From: Brassica napus
Lineage: Eukaryota > Streptophyta > Magnoliopsida > Brassicales > Brassicaceae
Reading direction: 5' to 3'
Assembly (NCBI RefSeq): GCF_020379485.1
Contig: NC_063443.1
Location: 18,781,531-18,845,530, forward strand
Length of the DNA: 64,000 nucleotides
The position numbers were made by a program, and so were the translations under genes. How positions within the stretch are numbered: the first letter of the stretch is position 1; the number at the start of each line of letters is the position of its first letter. This document shows positions 27,979-39,912 of the stretch, piece by piece. The notes under the pieces were generated by a model. That model was not told the origin of the DNA, did no database searches, and saw only the letters and a program-made list of their open reading frames with translations.

Positions 27979-30900
27979 ATGGACTCCACCGACTCGTACG
28001 CGGCAGCTTCCCCTGAAGAGCTTACCAAGAGATCCCCTGAACCTCATGATGATTCGGAAGCTGGTATCTCCCTTCCCTTCCGATCTGATTTGATTATTTT
28101 GTTGTGGTGAACAAAGATAATACATTTTCGTGGGATCGTAATTCGAACGTTTGAGCATATTGTCACCTTCGTGAATCGGATCCGTTTAATCGTTAATGGA
28201 TATTTTCTGTGAGGATAGATTTCATTTTCGAGCATGGTTAAATTACACTGCTCAGAATGGTAACAGATTGAGCCGTGCGGGACAAACAGTACGGCTGCCA
28301 TAATTAAAAACATATAAATATATAGTATATGTAGAGGGTTTTGTTACTGTTAACACTGGATCCTGTATAACATTCGGAGCCTTACTTTTTAGTTCAGTCA
28401 TTAAAGAAAATCTTGTTAATTTATTTAGAATGTGAAGAGTGATACGTAGGAAAAAAAGCATTTGATCGAGGTTGTATGTGTTTTTGTAAAGATTTTATTT
28501 TTCAAATTTCAACTCATCCTTTAGCTCAATACTGATGAGGATGCATTCTCTTTGTCTAACTAATGGCTTTTTCGTCCTTTTTCAGACTCTGCTGAGAAGC
28601 CAACACACATTCGGTTTCTTGTATCCAATGCGGCGGCTGGTTCAGTCATTGGGAAAGGAGGCTCGACCATCACTGAGTTTCAGGCTAAGTCAGGTGCTCG
28701 GATCCAGCTCTCACGTAACCAAGAGTTTTTCCCTGGGACGACTGATAGAATCATCATGATTTCGGGATCGACTAAAGAAGTTGTCAGTGGACTGGAACTT
28801 ATCCTTGAAAAATTGCACAGTGAGGTAATCTTTCGAGTTCCTTTTGACTAATTTGTATTTCATGTCACAGCTATGTTTAACTAATGTATATCTATTATGA
28901 TTTTTTTTTTACTTCTCTATTTGTTTGTTTAGCTTCATGCTGAAGAGGGTAGTGATGTTGAGCCTAGGAGAAGACTAAGACTTGTGGTTCCTAACAGTTC
29001 TTGTGGAGGCATTATTGGAAAAGGAGGAGCCACCATCAAGTAAGTTTTTGTTCTCAATTCTATGAGGTTGTCTGAGACTGAGAGCTTCCAAGGCCTGTTT
29101 CACTTAACAACATATACTGTAGTACACTAAACCACCAACTAACATCTATAACATATCTTGTCATGTTCGTGTTTTTTTTTCTGTGTTAAAACTTTCTCTG
29201 ATTCATTTTAAGAGAGCAAGTATTTTCTCCGAATGCATGCATATACAAGTCGAGACCCTATAGCAGGTGTAAAGGGGTTTCTGAATATTAGAAATGACTC
29301 AGTTTGAAATGTTAGTGTAAGTCTGGGGTATCTAATTTCTCTGAAGTTCTAGAATATGCCGTTGTATTTGTTTTAGTCTTAGTTTTGGGGATACCGACTT
29401 CAGTAGTACTGCTGTCACCAAACGTTAAAGACATTTCTTCTTTTGAGACAGGTCCTTCATTGAGGAGTCTAAAGCTGGGATTAAGATATCCCCTCTGGAT
29501 AATACCTACTATGGGTTGAGTGATAGGCTAGTGACATTATCTGGAACCTTCGAGGAGCAGATGCGGGCAATTGATTTAATTTTGGCTAAGCTTACCGAGG
29601 ACGATCATTACTCCCAGAATATACATTCCCCATACTCGTATGCAGGTATTTCAACTCAGTACTACCTTAGTTAGTTTTATTTTCCTCATTGAAGCTTCTT
29701 TTGTTATCGTGTTCTGTATGTCTTTGATTGCATAGCATTTATTCATTTGGGAAAGCAATGGAGTAGATGGTTAGATCATTTCCGGACTATTCTTTGAATC
29801 TGCTGTAAATGATTTTGTTATGATAAAGACTGTTTATCACCAGGCAAGTTCATGTGGCCAATCCTAGTGGGTTTATTAGACAATATAATTTCTTTGTTAT
29901 ATGCTTAATACTGTTAGATTGTCAGATGTAAACTAAGGTATTAATGGGTTTAGTATCTTTCATCTCACATGAGATTTCTTTCTGTTTAGATGGTTATGCA
30001 TGATGCTTGTCTGTAGTTAAGCTTATTTCTCTTGTAAGTTCCTTTTAAATCGGCATTTTAGGTCTTTCCTACTCTGGTTTTCATGGTCATCCATATGCGT
30101 ATGTGCTTCCTTCTGTTGCAACAGCGGGATACAATTCGGCTAACTACGCACCCAACTACGCACACAACGGTTCTGGAGGAAAGTATCAAAACCACAAGGT
30201 TAGTCTCTTTGCACCATCTTCCACCCCATTTATGCATAGATATGAACAAATCTCGCTGCTACTGCCATGGATAGTGTGTTGTATTAGTTTGCATATACAT
30301 GAATGAATAGTATGATGTATAAATTAATACTGCTATGCATATACATACATATATATATATATATGTGTGTGTGAAATTATATTGTCCATGTTACTTATGT
30401 AAATGCATATGTGTAAAAATCTCTGTCGGTGATACTATTATGGATTGGATGGATCATTTCCTATCTACAAACTTTAGGTTTATACCAATGTGAGATCTTC
30501 ATCTCATATTTTGCTAAGAAGTAGGCCCATTAAAGAAAGTGTTGTTGTTTTTAGTGAAGCAATTACTAGAATAGGAGAATTTCATATCTATCATGTCTGA
30601 GCTATCCAGGGTAAGATGTTTCTTACCATTCGTAAGAGCATCTCGTTTAGTCTCCGGTAGAGACATAATCAAGCTATACTAACTAGCTTATCAACCCGAG
30701 AGTACTAGACATACTATAGCATATATGGTGGCGTCTGGTTTTAAAACACTCACAGATGGTTTCTTTCGGTTTTTACCATTTCTTAAGCTGTGTTTTTTTT
30801 AATATATATTCCAGGAAGAAGCTAGTACCACGGTGACAATTGGTGTGTCGGATGAGCATATAGGATTGGTCCTTGGCCGTGGAGGAAGAAACATCATGGA

Positions 30901-31162
30901 GATCACTCAGATGACCGGTGCCCGAATTAAAATATCAGACCGAGGTGATTTCATGTCTGGAACCACTGATAGGTAAAGTTAAACATTATTGGAGAGTTAT
31001 AACGGAACAGTGTGTTATATATACCTCTCTTGTCTAAACCTTGTGAAATGGCAAAAAAATGACAGGAAAGTGAGTATAACAGGATCACAGAGAGCAATCC
31101 AACAAGCTGAGACGATGATAAAACAGAAGGTTGATTCAGCCTCGGAGAGAGCCAACGAATAG
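27979..31162 (+). CDS. BTR1: Triple-KH RNA-binding protein BTR1 (At5g04430-like)
   Basis: Seven exons in one frame: 27979-28063, 28586-28824, 28933-29039, 29452-29645, 30062-30198, 30815-30972 and 31066-31162, giving 338 aa. Three KH domains, which bind single-stranded RNA, are visible. Each has its GxxG loop: GKGG at residues 51-54 ([14 protein letters not shown]), GKGG at 137-140 ([13 protein letters not shown]) and GRGG at 275-278 ([14 protein letters not shown]). A Tyr/Gly/Asn-rich linker separates KH2 from KH3. This Nova-like layout, the length and the position match Arabidopsis BTR1, known for binding tobamovirus genomic RNA and limiting its multiplication; its normal targets are host RNAs. 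The ATG lies 6 bases after a probable 5' UTR acceptor. Confidence 0.94.
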
Positions 31163-31540
31163 AACCGATAAAGAGTATCCCCATCTTGGTTCCGTTCCTA
31201 TCTCTGGTCTGTGTTTATTTATTGGCTGAGGCTAAAAAGCTTTTCAGATGGGGATCTCAAATCATCTTTGAGTGAGGCAGAGACTTCTCTCAGGGACCTG
31301 TGTTTCTTTCTTTCGTTTTGTGTTTATGTCCTGAAGCAGATTTGGAGCTAGAAGTACTATTCTCATTTGTTTTCTTTAGTAACTTAATTTCAATTTGTTG
31401 AAGTTTTGTTTCCCTTGAGTTCTTTCTGTCGTAACAATTTTACAATAAACCAACCATTACATTACATTTGCTTTCGTTCAGTTATACTGTATTTCAACCT
31501 CATTTCTTTTATCAGCTAGTAGTCTTTAATTAGCCCAACA
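31163..31540. other. BTR1 3' flank
   Basis: Probable BTR1 3' UTR and poly(A) region, T-rich, running up to the start of the repeat island. No gene. Confidence 0.5.
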
Positions 31541-32339
31541 CTTTCTTCTTTTTGGATCAAATGCTCTAGTGACCCACATGGTTTTGAAAAATTCTCTCGT
31601 GACCCAACCATAATTTCTATTAATATTACATTAAAATTTAAATACAAAAGAGGTACAAATAACAAAAAAACCAAAAGACATCAACTTATTTACGACCCGC
31701 GCCATTACTATCCTACCCGACTTTTAACCCGACCCAACCCTGACTGAAAACCTAACCAAATAGACAAAGCCTCCATCTACGAAAGACAACTCCTCTACTT
31801 TCTCCACACCTTCACGATCAGAACTCTGTCTCTATTTCAATCGGACTTCTCGATTTATCTCTCTGTCACGAAGATGCCACCTACAATCAGAGGAACTAAT
31901 AACAAAAAGGAATCTCCACCGCCGAAGAAGAACATCGAACCAGCAAAGAAGAAGTGAGATAGGCCATCTCTGGTAGAAGAACACGGAGGAGACGATGGTG
32001 GTTTGACATCTCAACCCAGTAAGCGGCTGTGGCGGAACCATAACCCTAAAAGTCTGCGACGCAATCCGGGTGCTTCTCCTACTCCGGCGGACCCTTCTCC
32101 GGCGGACCCTACTCCGGCTGCTTCTCCTACTCAGTCTGACAGTGAGTCAACACAGTCAGAAGAGGCGGCGGGGTCACAAGTACCTCCAACGGCGAACACA
32201 CAAGACCCTCCGGTTACACCTCTTTCCAGGTCTTCCACTAGGAGGGGGACACCTTCTTCGGAACGAAGAAACTAGGTCGAATCACGGGGACGCTCGCACA
32301 TCTCAAGAACATAATGCTACACATGTAAAAATAAACTTG

Positions 32340-33105
32340 AATTCAGTTTTTGTAATATGATACAACTAGGATATATATTGTATATAGTTATTCTAGTAGA
32401 TTTAGTTGTACTTACGAAAAGTGTGCCTACTACAACTAAAATAAGTTTAACTAGTATTACTAATACAACTATGAAATATAAAATTTTGTAACTGGTACAA
32501 CTACTTAAAGTGTAACTCTAAGTAGAACATGTCAATCGTGTATTACTCATATTTCTAATACTACTGGAATATGTAAAACATGTATCACTTGTACAACTAG
32601 TATTATTTGTACAATTAAATGATAACTAGTATTATTTGTACAACTGTTATATGTATAACTTATATTACTCATACAACTACGACAAATTTAACTATAACTG
32701 TAAAACTTCTTTTACTCGTACAATTACTATTTATCTAACTAATAATAATTGTACAACTGTTATATGTATAACTTGTAGAACATATGTAATTATTATAAGT
32801 TGTATACTTTTTTTGTGTATTACTTGTATATCGTACAACTATAACATATATAGCTATAAGTAGAACATATCTAACTAATATAACTTGTACAACTGCTCTA
32901 TGTATTTTTTGTATAACTCGTACAACTATAAGCTATTTTAGTATAATACTTGCAATACTCGTACAACTACAACTCTAATAGAACTTGTAATACTCGTATT
33001 AATAGTATAACTTGCATATATATAACTTGTGTTACTCGTACAACTAGCACTTGTGTAATAAGTATAACTTGTATTAATAGTAAAACTCCTTAGTTTTCCA
33101 ATTAT
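32340..33105. repeat. Degenerate TTGTACAACT-type repeat field, part 1
   Basis: About 770 bp are dominated by diverged short words such as GTACAACTA, TATAACTTGTA and ACTAGTATTA. Unit length is irregular. It lies between coding-like pieces one and two of the decayed gene. Confidence 0.6.
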
Positions 33106-33305
33106 ATTAATGTTATATTTTTTTGTGCTTGGTGAGCAGATGGCTGGAGGAGCAATCAAACCACACATGTTTTACTTCCAACTGGTCGAGTACGGGAAGC
33201 CCTATAAGCTCTCCTCAAGGTGTCATCAACATCATTTCATTAAGTTGATTAAAGATTCCGATGCATCTGAAAAGAAGTGGTTTCACAGGCTCCCATAGTT
33301 CAACA

Positions 33306-33703
33306 CAATGTTCTAAAAATCGTTAGGCGGTAACTAGGCGCTTTATAGAGGACTAGCGACTAGGCGGATTATTCGGAGCTTAGGCGTTAACAAATTATTG
33401 ATTTGTTTTATATATTTTATACATTTATGTGACATATTTTAATTTTTAAGTTTAATTATAAAATTATTGTGATGAATTATCAAAATTAAATATACAAACA
33501 TAAGAAAGTAGACAAATTTATAGATTTGTAATAATATTATTGTTTAATTTAACATATATAGACAATTTATATCGATTTTAACCGATTTAAAACAGTTTAA
33601 ACCAATTTAATCATATAAATCAAAAATTGGATTTGAAAAAAATCGTTTCGGATAGGACCGAGTTGCCGCCTAGGCGCTGCCTAGAGCGATTTTTAAAACC
33701 TTG
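33306..33703. mobile_element. hAT-type MITE with 8-bp target duplication
   Basis: Terminal inverted repeats CAATGTTCTAAAAATCG (33306-33322) and, on the other strand, CAAGGTTTTAAAAATCG (33687-33703) match at 15 of 17 positions. GTTCAACA flanks both ends (33298-33305 and 33704-33711), an exact 8-bp duplication as expected for hAT transposition. Subterminal GCCTAGGCGC-like motifs are present. There is no transposase frame, so the element is non-autonomous. Confidence 0.82.
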
Positions 33704-33950
33704 GTTCAACATCTGAAAAGAAGGCGAGAATGAGCTCGAGAATGATGGCGAGAATGATCCTGAGCAGATGGAAAAGGTTGACACTAATAAAAAGGCCACA
33801 AAGGAGGGTGAGAACGAGCTTGAAGTTATGGCAGCAAATGCCGAGAAGGTTAAGAAGGAAGCTACAGAGGAAGTGAATAAAGATGTTGAAGATTCACCGG
33901 AGGATGGAGAGGCCTTGACAAGGCCGAAGAGGTTGGCAAAGCCTAACTAG

Positions 33951-35320
33951 TATAACCAGGTTAGGTATGGCCAAATTACTCTGCCTAGTACAACTGGTAC
34001 AACTTGACAAAGGAAGGTACAACCATCACGTTTAGAATGTGCAGTACATTTAAAACATGATAAACAACTAAAACATGATAAACGAAATAACATGTAGTTG
34101 TACGAGTATTCTAGTTGTACAATCGTATATAGAGTTGTACCAGATTTTGAGTTGTACAACTTTGTACATAGTTGTATTTTGGTTGAAAATTTGAAAATTT
34201 TAGTTGTGCCACATATTAAATATATATACTTCAGTTGTACATCTCTCATTTACTTAAATACATATGCGCACATGCAATTATATCATTAATTTTCTTATAA
34301 TATATTTAGTGTATGTTTTTAAAAAATATAGTGAACAAACTAGTAAACAAACCCTTAAAGTATAAGCTAGATCTTGGAAACTTATACCATTGTGTAATAA
34401 TTGCAAAAACAAATTCGGTAAAATTTCAAATAAATAGGATGGACCATTCCAAAGACCTTCCAACTTGTCTAGTCTATTGTTATTTTCCTATGAAAAGCCA
34501 TATAAAACTAATAAAACTGAAACATGCAGTAGTATTACAACAATAATAGTACAACTGGTTCGACTACATTAGTAGTATTATTAATATTTTACTGTGGCAA
34601 TGATTTTATATATGATTTTCTATAGGCATTACACACAATTGGAAAATATTTTAATGTTATCAAAAGAAATATATTTACTTGAAGAAAATGAAAGCCTAAA
34701 AGACACAAAATTAAAAGAAAAGTAGATTAATACGATCAGTATAAATAGTACAACTAGTATAACTACGATAACAAATGTATAATTGGTTTAACCGGTATAA
34801 CTACGTTCTTTTAATATATATACGTAGTTGTACCAAATTTTGGGTTGAGGAAATTTGTATATAATTGTATTTTGGCAGTGAAATTGAAAAAGTTAGTTAT
34901 ACCAAATAAAAAGTAAATATACCCTAGTTGTACTACTACTATATGTTTACCTATATGATATCACATATAATCGAATCATTAATTTTGTTAAAATACATTC
35001 GTTGTATATTTTTCAAAAAATATAGTGGACAAACAAGTAAACAAACCTTTAACGTATAAGGTGAAAAATGGAAACTTATGAAATAATGTAATAATTGTCA
35101 AAAAATATTAAAAACTTAAAATAGTTAGGATATACCATTATAAACACACCAATTTGGTCAGTTTATTGTTTTTTTTTCATATGGAAAATCAAATAAAAAT
35201 TTAAAATTTCTATAATGAAAAAGTTAAACCAGTATTACTAGTATTACATGTCTGGTATATACTATGAAGTTGTACTAATTAAACCAGTATATGTTTAGTT
35301 ATATGAATTGTACCAGTTTA
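33951..35320. repeat. Degenerate TTGTACAACT-type repeat field, part 2
   Basis: This continues the same short-word repeats (GTACAACT, AGTTGTAC) in AT-rich DNA after the decayed gene. It also holds a diverged segmental repeat: about 34297-34380 resembles about 34990-35075, both with AAAAAATATAGTG(A/G)ACAAAC. Confidence 0.5.
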
Positions 35321-36240
35321 CCATCTTCTATAACCCACTCCTTAGTAATTTCATGATTTTTTATTATGCAGTTATTTTTAGCTTATTTTAATCATTTTAA
35401 ATTGTATTTAGGTGTATATATATTGTATTTATTTGTCCATTTGTAGCTAACATGGTTTAAAGTGCATAATTGAAAAGTTCAATCTGAAAACAGAAAAAAA
35501 ATCTTGTCAATTAGAAAGCTTGGGACTAAAATGAAGAGAAATAAAACATTTGAGGACCAAAACACAAATAATGAAAAGTTGGTTTCCCCCACCAGATTCG
35601 ATTGAATCGCTCATCCATGGTTGATTGAGATCTGCTCAATCCATCGTCATCTATGATTGACTGAATTCAAAGCTTGTCGGAGTCGGCGGTGAGGGTCTAA
35701 GGTCACGGCGATGATGGCGACTTAGTGGAGTTGGTGGAACTTGCTTACGTGTTATAGAACACAACGTTGGTGGAGGTTGAAGCAATAGACCATCATGCAA
35801 TTGAAGTTTGAAAAGGAGAAGATGGTCGCGACTCACAGAGAACACTGGAGACACTGCATGCTGCCGTCAAGTCGATGACCGGAGACGTCGCGTGCTGCCG
35901 GAGAAGATATGAACAGAAGTCGGCGAAGTTGAAAGGAACCAATTTCTTTTTTTTTCTTTTAATTTTGTTTTAATTAATTGTTGGAAAGATAAAAAAAATA
36001 AAACAAAAAGAATAAATTCATTAAAGGTAAATTGGATATTTCATTTAAAGAGGATCATGAAAAATAATGTGGGTTATGATAGAATAGCCCATAAGGGTTA
36101 TGTCTCATCTAAGAATAATGTCCCTTCTTTTTAAGTTACAAATCTATTTTGAAAATCTTGAAGGGTTCACTGTGGCTGCATACTGAAAATCTATATTATA
36201 ATAATATACTTTATTTTTTCCTAAGAGTGTCACGTCGGCA
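35321..36240. other. Distal part of repeat island
   Basis: AT-rich DNA with a 350-bp higher-GC block (35590-35935) that has only short frames and no recognised domain. The end around 36045-36130 (ACCCACAT on the minus strand) faintly mirrors 31580-31600, so the whole island might be one large, degraded element with inverted ends. That is inference. Confidence 0.35.
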
Positions 36241-36340
36241 NNNNNNNNNNNNNNNNNNNNNNNNNNNNNNNNNNNNNNNNNNNNNNNNNNNNNNNNNNNN
36301 NNNNNNNNNNNNNNNNNNNNNNNNNNNNNNNNNNNNNNNN
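36241..36340. other. Assembly gap (100 N)
   Basis: Exactly 100 undetermined bases, the conventional size for a gap of unknown length. Sequence may be missing here, and the neighbouring order should be treated with care. Confidence 0.99.
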
Positions 36341-36405
36341 ATGAAAAAAAATGCAAAAAAAAAAAAAATTTGGCAAAAGCTTTCCACAACTCTTCTTCAT
36401 AGTTC

Positions 36406-36731
36406 CTAATAGCCAAAAGAAGAAGATGCCTGAGAATGATCGTCTGACTTCTTGTTGTCTCTGGCAGCAAAAGCTCTTAACACCTGAATCACAGATCTTA
36501 GAAATCAGACAATGATTTTCGCTAAACAAAAAAATCAGATCTGAATCGAGAGACTTACTTCTTCAGCAGCGTGGAAGACGGCGGCCATGTAAACCGGGAG
36601 CGAGTATTTGAGCCTTTCTTTAGGAAACGAGTGATTGAGCTTTGATCGATTTCGAAACCGGTTTGGTCTATGGGCCACAGGCTGTTTCTTCTTCCAAAAC
36701 CATTCTTCACTTTTGCCGGTGGTTTATCCAT
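36406..36731 (-). pseudogene. Histone H2A-like gene, frameshifted and truncated
   Basis: Two exons are visible: 36559-36731 and 36406-36483, joined by an intron with GTAAGT and CAG borders. Reading from the ATG at 36731 gives a basic N-terminus and then SSITRFLKKG, like H2A RIGRFLKKG. The next frame then gives LKYSLPVYMAAVFHAAEE, and exon 2 gives VLRAFAARDNKK, paralleling H2A [28 protein letters not shown]. The intron sits after the AAE(E) codons, the usual place in plant H2A genes. A one-base shift between KKG and LKYS breaks the frame, and the protein would stop soon after RDNKK without the docking domain. It is either a pseudogene or a very divergent variant if the shift is a sequencing error. 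Confidence 0.5.
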
Positions 36732-36942
36732 TGCACAGAAACGGGATTGAACAGAGAGAGAGAGAGTTTTAGTGGAAGGAGGTTGGAGGTTTGTATTTTG
36801 ACATTAACGGTCTTCTTCGGACATGGATATAATTGGAGAAGAAAGGAGGGATAATGGTTTGGTTTGTTGTCTGATTATAAGTGTTTCTGAGTTTGGTTTG
36901 TTGTCTGATTATAGTGTAGTGTTTTTGAGTTGGTGTGTTGTG

Positions 36943-36950
36943 TATTTATA
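36943..36950 (-). promoter_or_regulatory. TATA box upstream of the H2A-like gene
   Basis: TATAAATA on the minus strand lies about 212 bp upstream of the H2A-like ATG. A GA-rich presumed leader lies between them. It suggests the locus once had, or still has, a promoter. Confidence 0.4.
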
Positions 36951-37696
36951 GAGAAGCCTTCGTAACGGCTATATTTGTCTTAAAGGTTTGAGTCTGGTCT
37001 CGATCGCCACAAAACGCGTGCGTTTCTCCTAACGGTAATAATGTTGGAACCGAACCGGTCTTGCAACCACCTAAACCGGTCTTGCAAGTTCTTTTCTCTC
37101 TCTCTCTCATTAAAAAAAAAACTCTCTGTAACTTGATCCTTAGGCGATGTTATTGTTTCTGCAGACCATATGACTGTAGAGCTAGACGCCATGTGCGTGA
37201 GCTGGTTATGTGAAACTGATAGATCTTCTTGTACAGCCCCGGAATGCTTCTGACGTTGAAACTTGGTTCTTGTTGATGTTTCTTCATATAATCAAATCAT
37301 ATAAATATATTAATTTTGTTATTTTATATTAGTCTAGAATTTTGAGGATTTTTCCACCTTTTACTGGAGAACAGAATATACATTCTGCTGATAATATCAT
37401 TTCAGTTTGAAACGTCTTAAATCAATGTTTCCAGCAGAGATAAGTTGATTAACTAACAAAGAGCAAGGATCACATAGTGACTGTCAATAAAGGAAAGAGA
37501 TGATATGTTATTATAAGCTCAGGCTTAAAACTTTTAAAGAGAATTCGAGCTACACATAATCCTTACAAGAAAAATAAAAATATTGGGTGGAGGGGGCAGC
37601 AAAGCACTGCCAGAGTAACACCTATATAACTGGAGAGAGAGGTACAAACACCGAACGAAGTTTTTTTCTTCAGACGATTCAAACTTTTTGATGCTA
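36951..37696. other. Spacer between H2A-like remnant and NAC gene
   Basis: Contains a short direct repeat, AACCGGTCTTGCAA, twice near 37052 and 37074. The distal part is probably the NAC 3' UTR. No gene was recognised. From recalled Arabidopsis order, a kelch-repeat gene (At5g04420) would be expected near here and is absent. Confidence 0.5.
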
Positions 37697-39855
37697 TCAC
37701 CGAGCAGAGACCATGGTTACTATCTTGAAGCTAACGGAGAGTAAGAGAACCCATAAACACAGGAAGATTAACATAGCTCTTGTTGCTGAAGTTCCTCCTG
37801 TCTTGCTCATGGCATCATCCCGTTGGACCAAGCCAAAAGAAAGGACCACGTTGAGGTCACCGCTCTTGTCATATGCCCAGCCCATGTCGCTATCCACTGC
37901 TGGAGTCATGTTCGATATTCTGATCATACCTGCAGTAACGTGAACCGAACCTGAAGATTGCGCTGCGTGTAGCCGGATTGCAGCGTCCTTTGTTTGGAAC
38001 TGGGAAGCAAATGAAGGTGGAACTCCAAACATGTGGCTCGACTTTTTAAGGAAAGGGTACTTCGAATCTGCAGGATTGAGTTTCAGAAAGAGTTAGGATC
38101 TGTCATCAAACAATATGTTTGACGTGTAAATATATGAACATCTCCGAGCGTTACCTGAATCGAAGTCAGTGACATCTGCATCTTGTTTTGAGGAAGACCC
38201 TTCGCCGCTTTCCTTTTTCTCCACCACCTCCTTCTCCAATTCTTCAGGGGAAGGCTGGTGGTACAAAAGTAAGTTAGAAAGGGATCCAAAATGAAGAAGA
38301 CATAAGCAAGTCGAAAGCAAGACTCTTACCTTCTGGTCGAGGCCTTCTTGGTCAGGAGGAGCATCCTCAGATCCCAACAGTTGTGAAACGTCAAGAGTCA
38401 AATTCTGAGCCTCCTCATCGTCAAAGAAGTTGAGATAATCTTCAAAGTTGAAATCATCTTGTAGACCACCACCGCTGAGATCGTTCGTTTCCAGGTACAG
38501 ATCATCACAGAGTGGAAGATTGTTGCTAGGATCCATGAATGGCTCGTCAGGCAGATAGTCAGCTTCGATAGGAATGTCACTGTAGCAAGGATCAGCCACA
38601 AACACATTATTGTTGGAAGTTTCCAGATTCACCGCGTTCTCATCTTCCACACCACACCCAATTTGTTCAACCGGAAACAGAGAACAAGGCTGGATGCTAC
38701 AATCCCGAATGATAGGCTTCTGATCCTCTTCAAAAGTTTCAGTTGGCTGTTCAATGTAACCACCGGAGTCAACAACATAGTTTCCAGAGTCTTCATAGTT
38801 TCCTGATTCAGCATTATTGCTTGATTCTCCATGACAATAATTAGTTTGAACAGGAATAGCATCATATACCACCAGATTCTCAGGCTTCTGCAAAAGAAAA
38901 TCAGATTCGGACGTTTAGAATGCTAAAACCTAAGCTCACTAACATACATCCCTAAGCTCCACTCTTGAGCATAAGTGAAGCTAGTACATTATCTAGCAAC
39001 ATTCTAAAAACTCTCACACTATAAACTGACACCATAAAGAGAGATAATTTCATACACAAACCTCATCAATCTCGTCAATGTCGACATAGACATCATCATC
39101 AACAGCCAATCCTTCACTGAGAGCATCTTGCTCTGGTACAAACGTCATCTTATCCTCTTCCCACTCCTCCTCAAGATAAGGAGCACCGTACTGCTCCCCA
39201 TTCTTAGGCCCAGTCCCACTCTTCTGAAATATCCTACACAGCACAAACGCATCCTACACAAACAGAGACTCAAACAACGTCAATAACTTTTTAATCCATT
39301 ACCGTAAAGAAACCAACTTTCATACTTAAAACTTACTAGTGGGGCACCAGCTCTCTTCAACTCCTCATCAGTAAGCCGATACTCATGCATAACCCAATTA
39401 GTCCTCTCACCACGAGGAGCACGACCTTTATGATAAACAAGAGTCTTCTTCATCCCCACAGCTCTCGAGCCATTACGAATCTCCCGATCCTTCCCCGTCG
39501 TCTTCCAGTACCCTTTCTCCGTGGCGCGATTCGTCTTGGAACCGTTGCTGTACTTCTTATCAAGCATACTAAAGAAGTACCACTCCAAGTCTCTACTTTT
39601 CAGCTTCGACTTATCTACAATCCACCCAAAAAAAACCCAAAAGTCAAAATCAATCGCAATTGAGCTAGCTAACCACCGAGAGAGTTAACCTGGTAGATCC
39701 CACGGCTCGGATTTGTAGATATCGGTGACGGAGATGGCGTCGAAGTTGAAGGGCTTGTTGCAGACCTTGCGCTTGAGGTAGTAGCGGACGAGCTCCTCGT
39801 CTGTGGGGTGGAAACGGAACCCAGGAGCTAGCGACGTCACTGAGCCAAGACCCAT
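37697..39855 (-). CDS. NAC078: Membrane-tethered NAC transcription factor (ANAC078 / NAC2-like)
   Basis: Six exons in one frame: 39690-39855, 39337-39614, 39062-39253, 38330-38887, 38155-38254 and 37697-38067, giving 554 aa. The N-terminal 150 residues form the NAC DNA-binding domain: [71 protein letters not shown] and MHEYRL. A long acidic middle (many Asp, Glu and Asn) is a likely activation region. A hydrophobic C-terminal segment at about residues 529-551 ([16 protein letters not shown]) is a membrane anchor, so the protein is expected to sit in a membrane and be released by proteolysis, as in other NTL factors. Gene order and sequence fit At5g04410. The closest alternative is the paralogue ANAC053 (At3g10500). 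Confidence 0.92.
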
Positions 39856-39903
39856 CAAGAAAAGTTTAAGTTTTTTTTTTTTTAATTTTATCGGCTGATT
39901 AAA

Positions 39904-39912
39904 TTAGGGTTT
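39904..39912. promoter_or_regulatory. Telo-box in NAC leader
   Basis: TTAGGGTTT (AAACCCTAA on the coding strand) lies about 50 bp upstream of the NAC ATG. Role inferred from motif and position. Confidence 0.35.

Larger units (their letters stand above)
31874..33950 (+). pseudogene. Decayed, transposon-associated gene fragment (possibly DUF1985/Ulp1-MULE type)
   Basis: Three coding-like pieces share one strand. The first (31874-32275) begins MPPTIRGTNNKKESPPPKKN, meets an in-frame TGA at 31955-31957, then continues as a Pro/Ser/Thr-rich stretch with PADPSPADPTPAASP. The second (33140-33298) encodes FQLVEYGKPYKLSSRCHQHH and FIKLIKDSDASEKKWF, which resembles the start of DUF1985 domains found in Ulp1-carrying Mutator elements. 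The third (33714-33950) is Lys/Glu-rich and ends RPKRLAKPN. A hAT-type MITE (33306-33703) splits pieces two and three, and the long spacer between pieces one and two is repeat-filled. The stop codons and insertion mark it as non-functional. The DUF1985 link is from memory of motif style and is uncertain. Confidence 0.4.

Noticed and set aside
31580..36110. Terminal inverted repeats making the whole repeat island one Mutator element
   Set aside because: Only short, gapped similarity (TCTA..ACCCACAT..TTTT) was seen; kept as inference, not as a feature.
36149..36529. Frames running through the N block
   Set aside because: They exist only because undetermined bases have no stop codons.
36980..37192. 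70-codon minus-strand frame starting MASSSTVIWSAET
   Set aside because: No recognisable family, low complexity from GA repeats, and no splice-linked partner exon.
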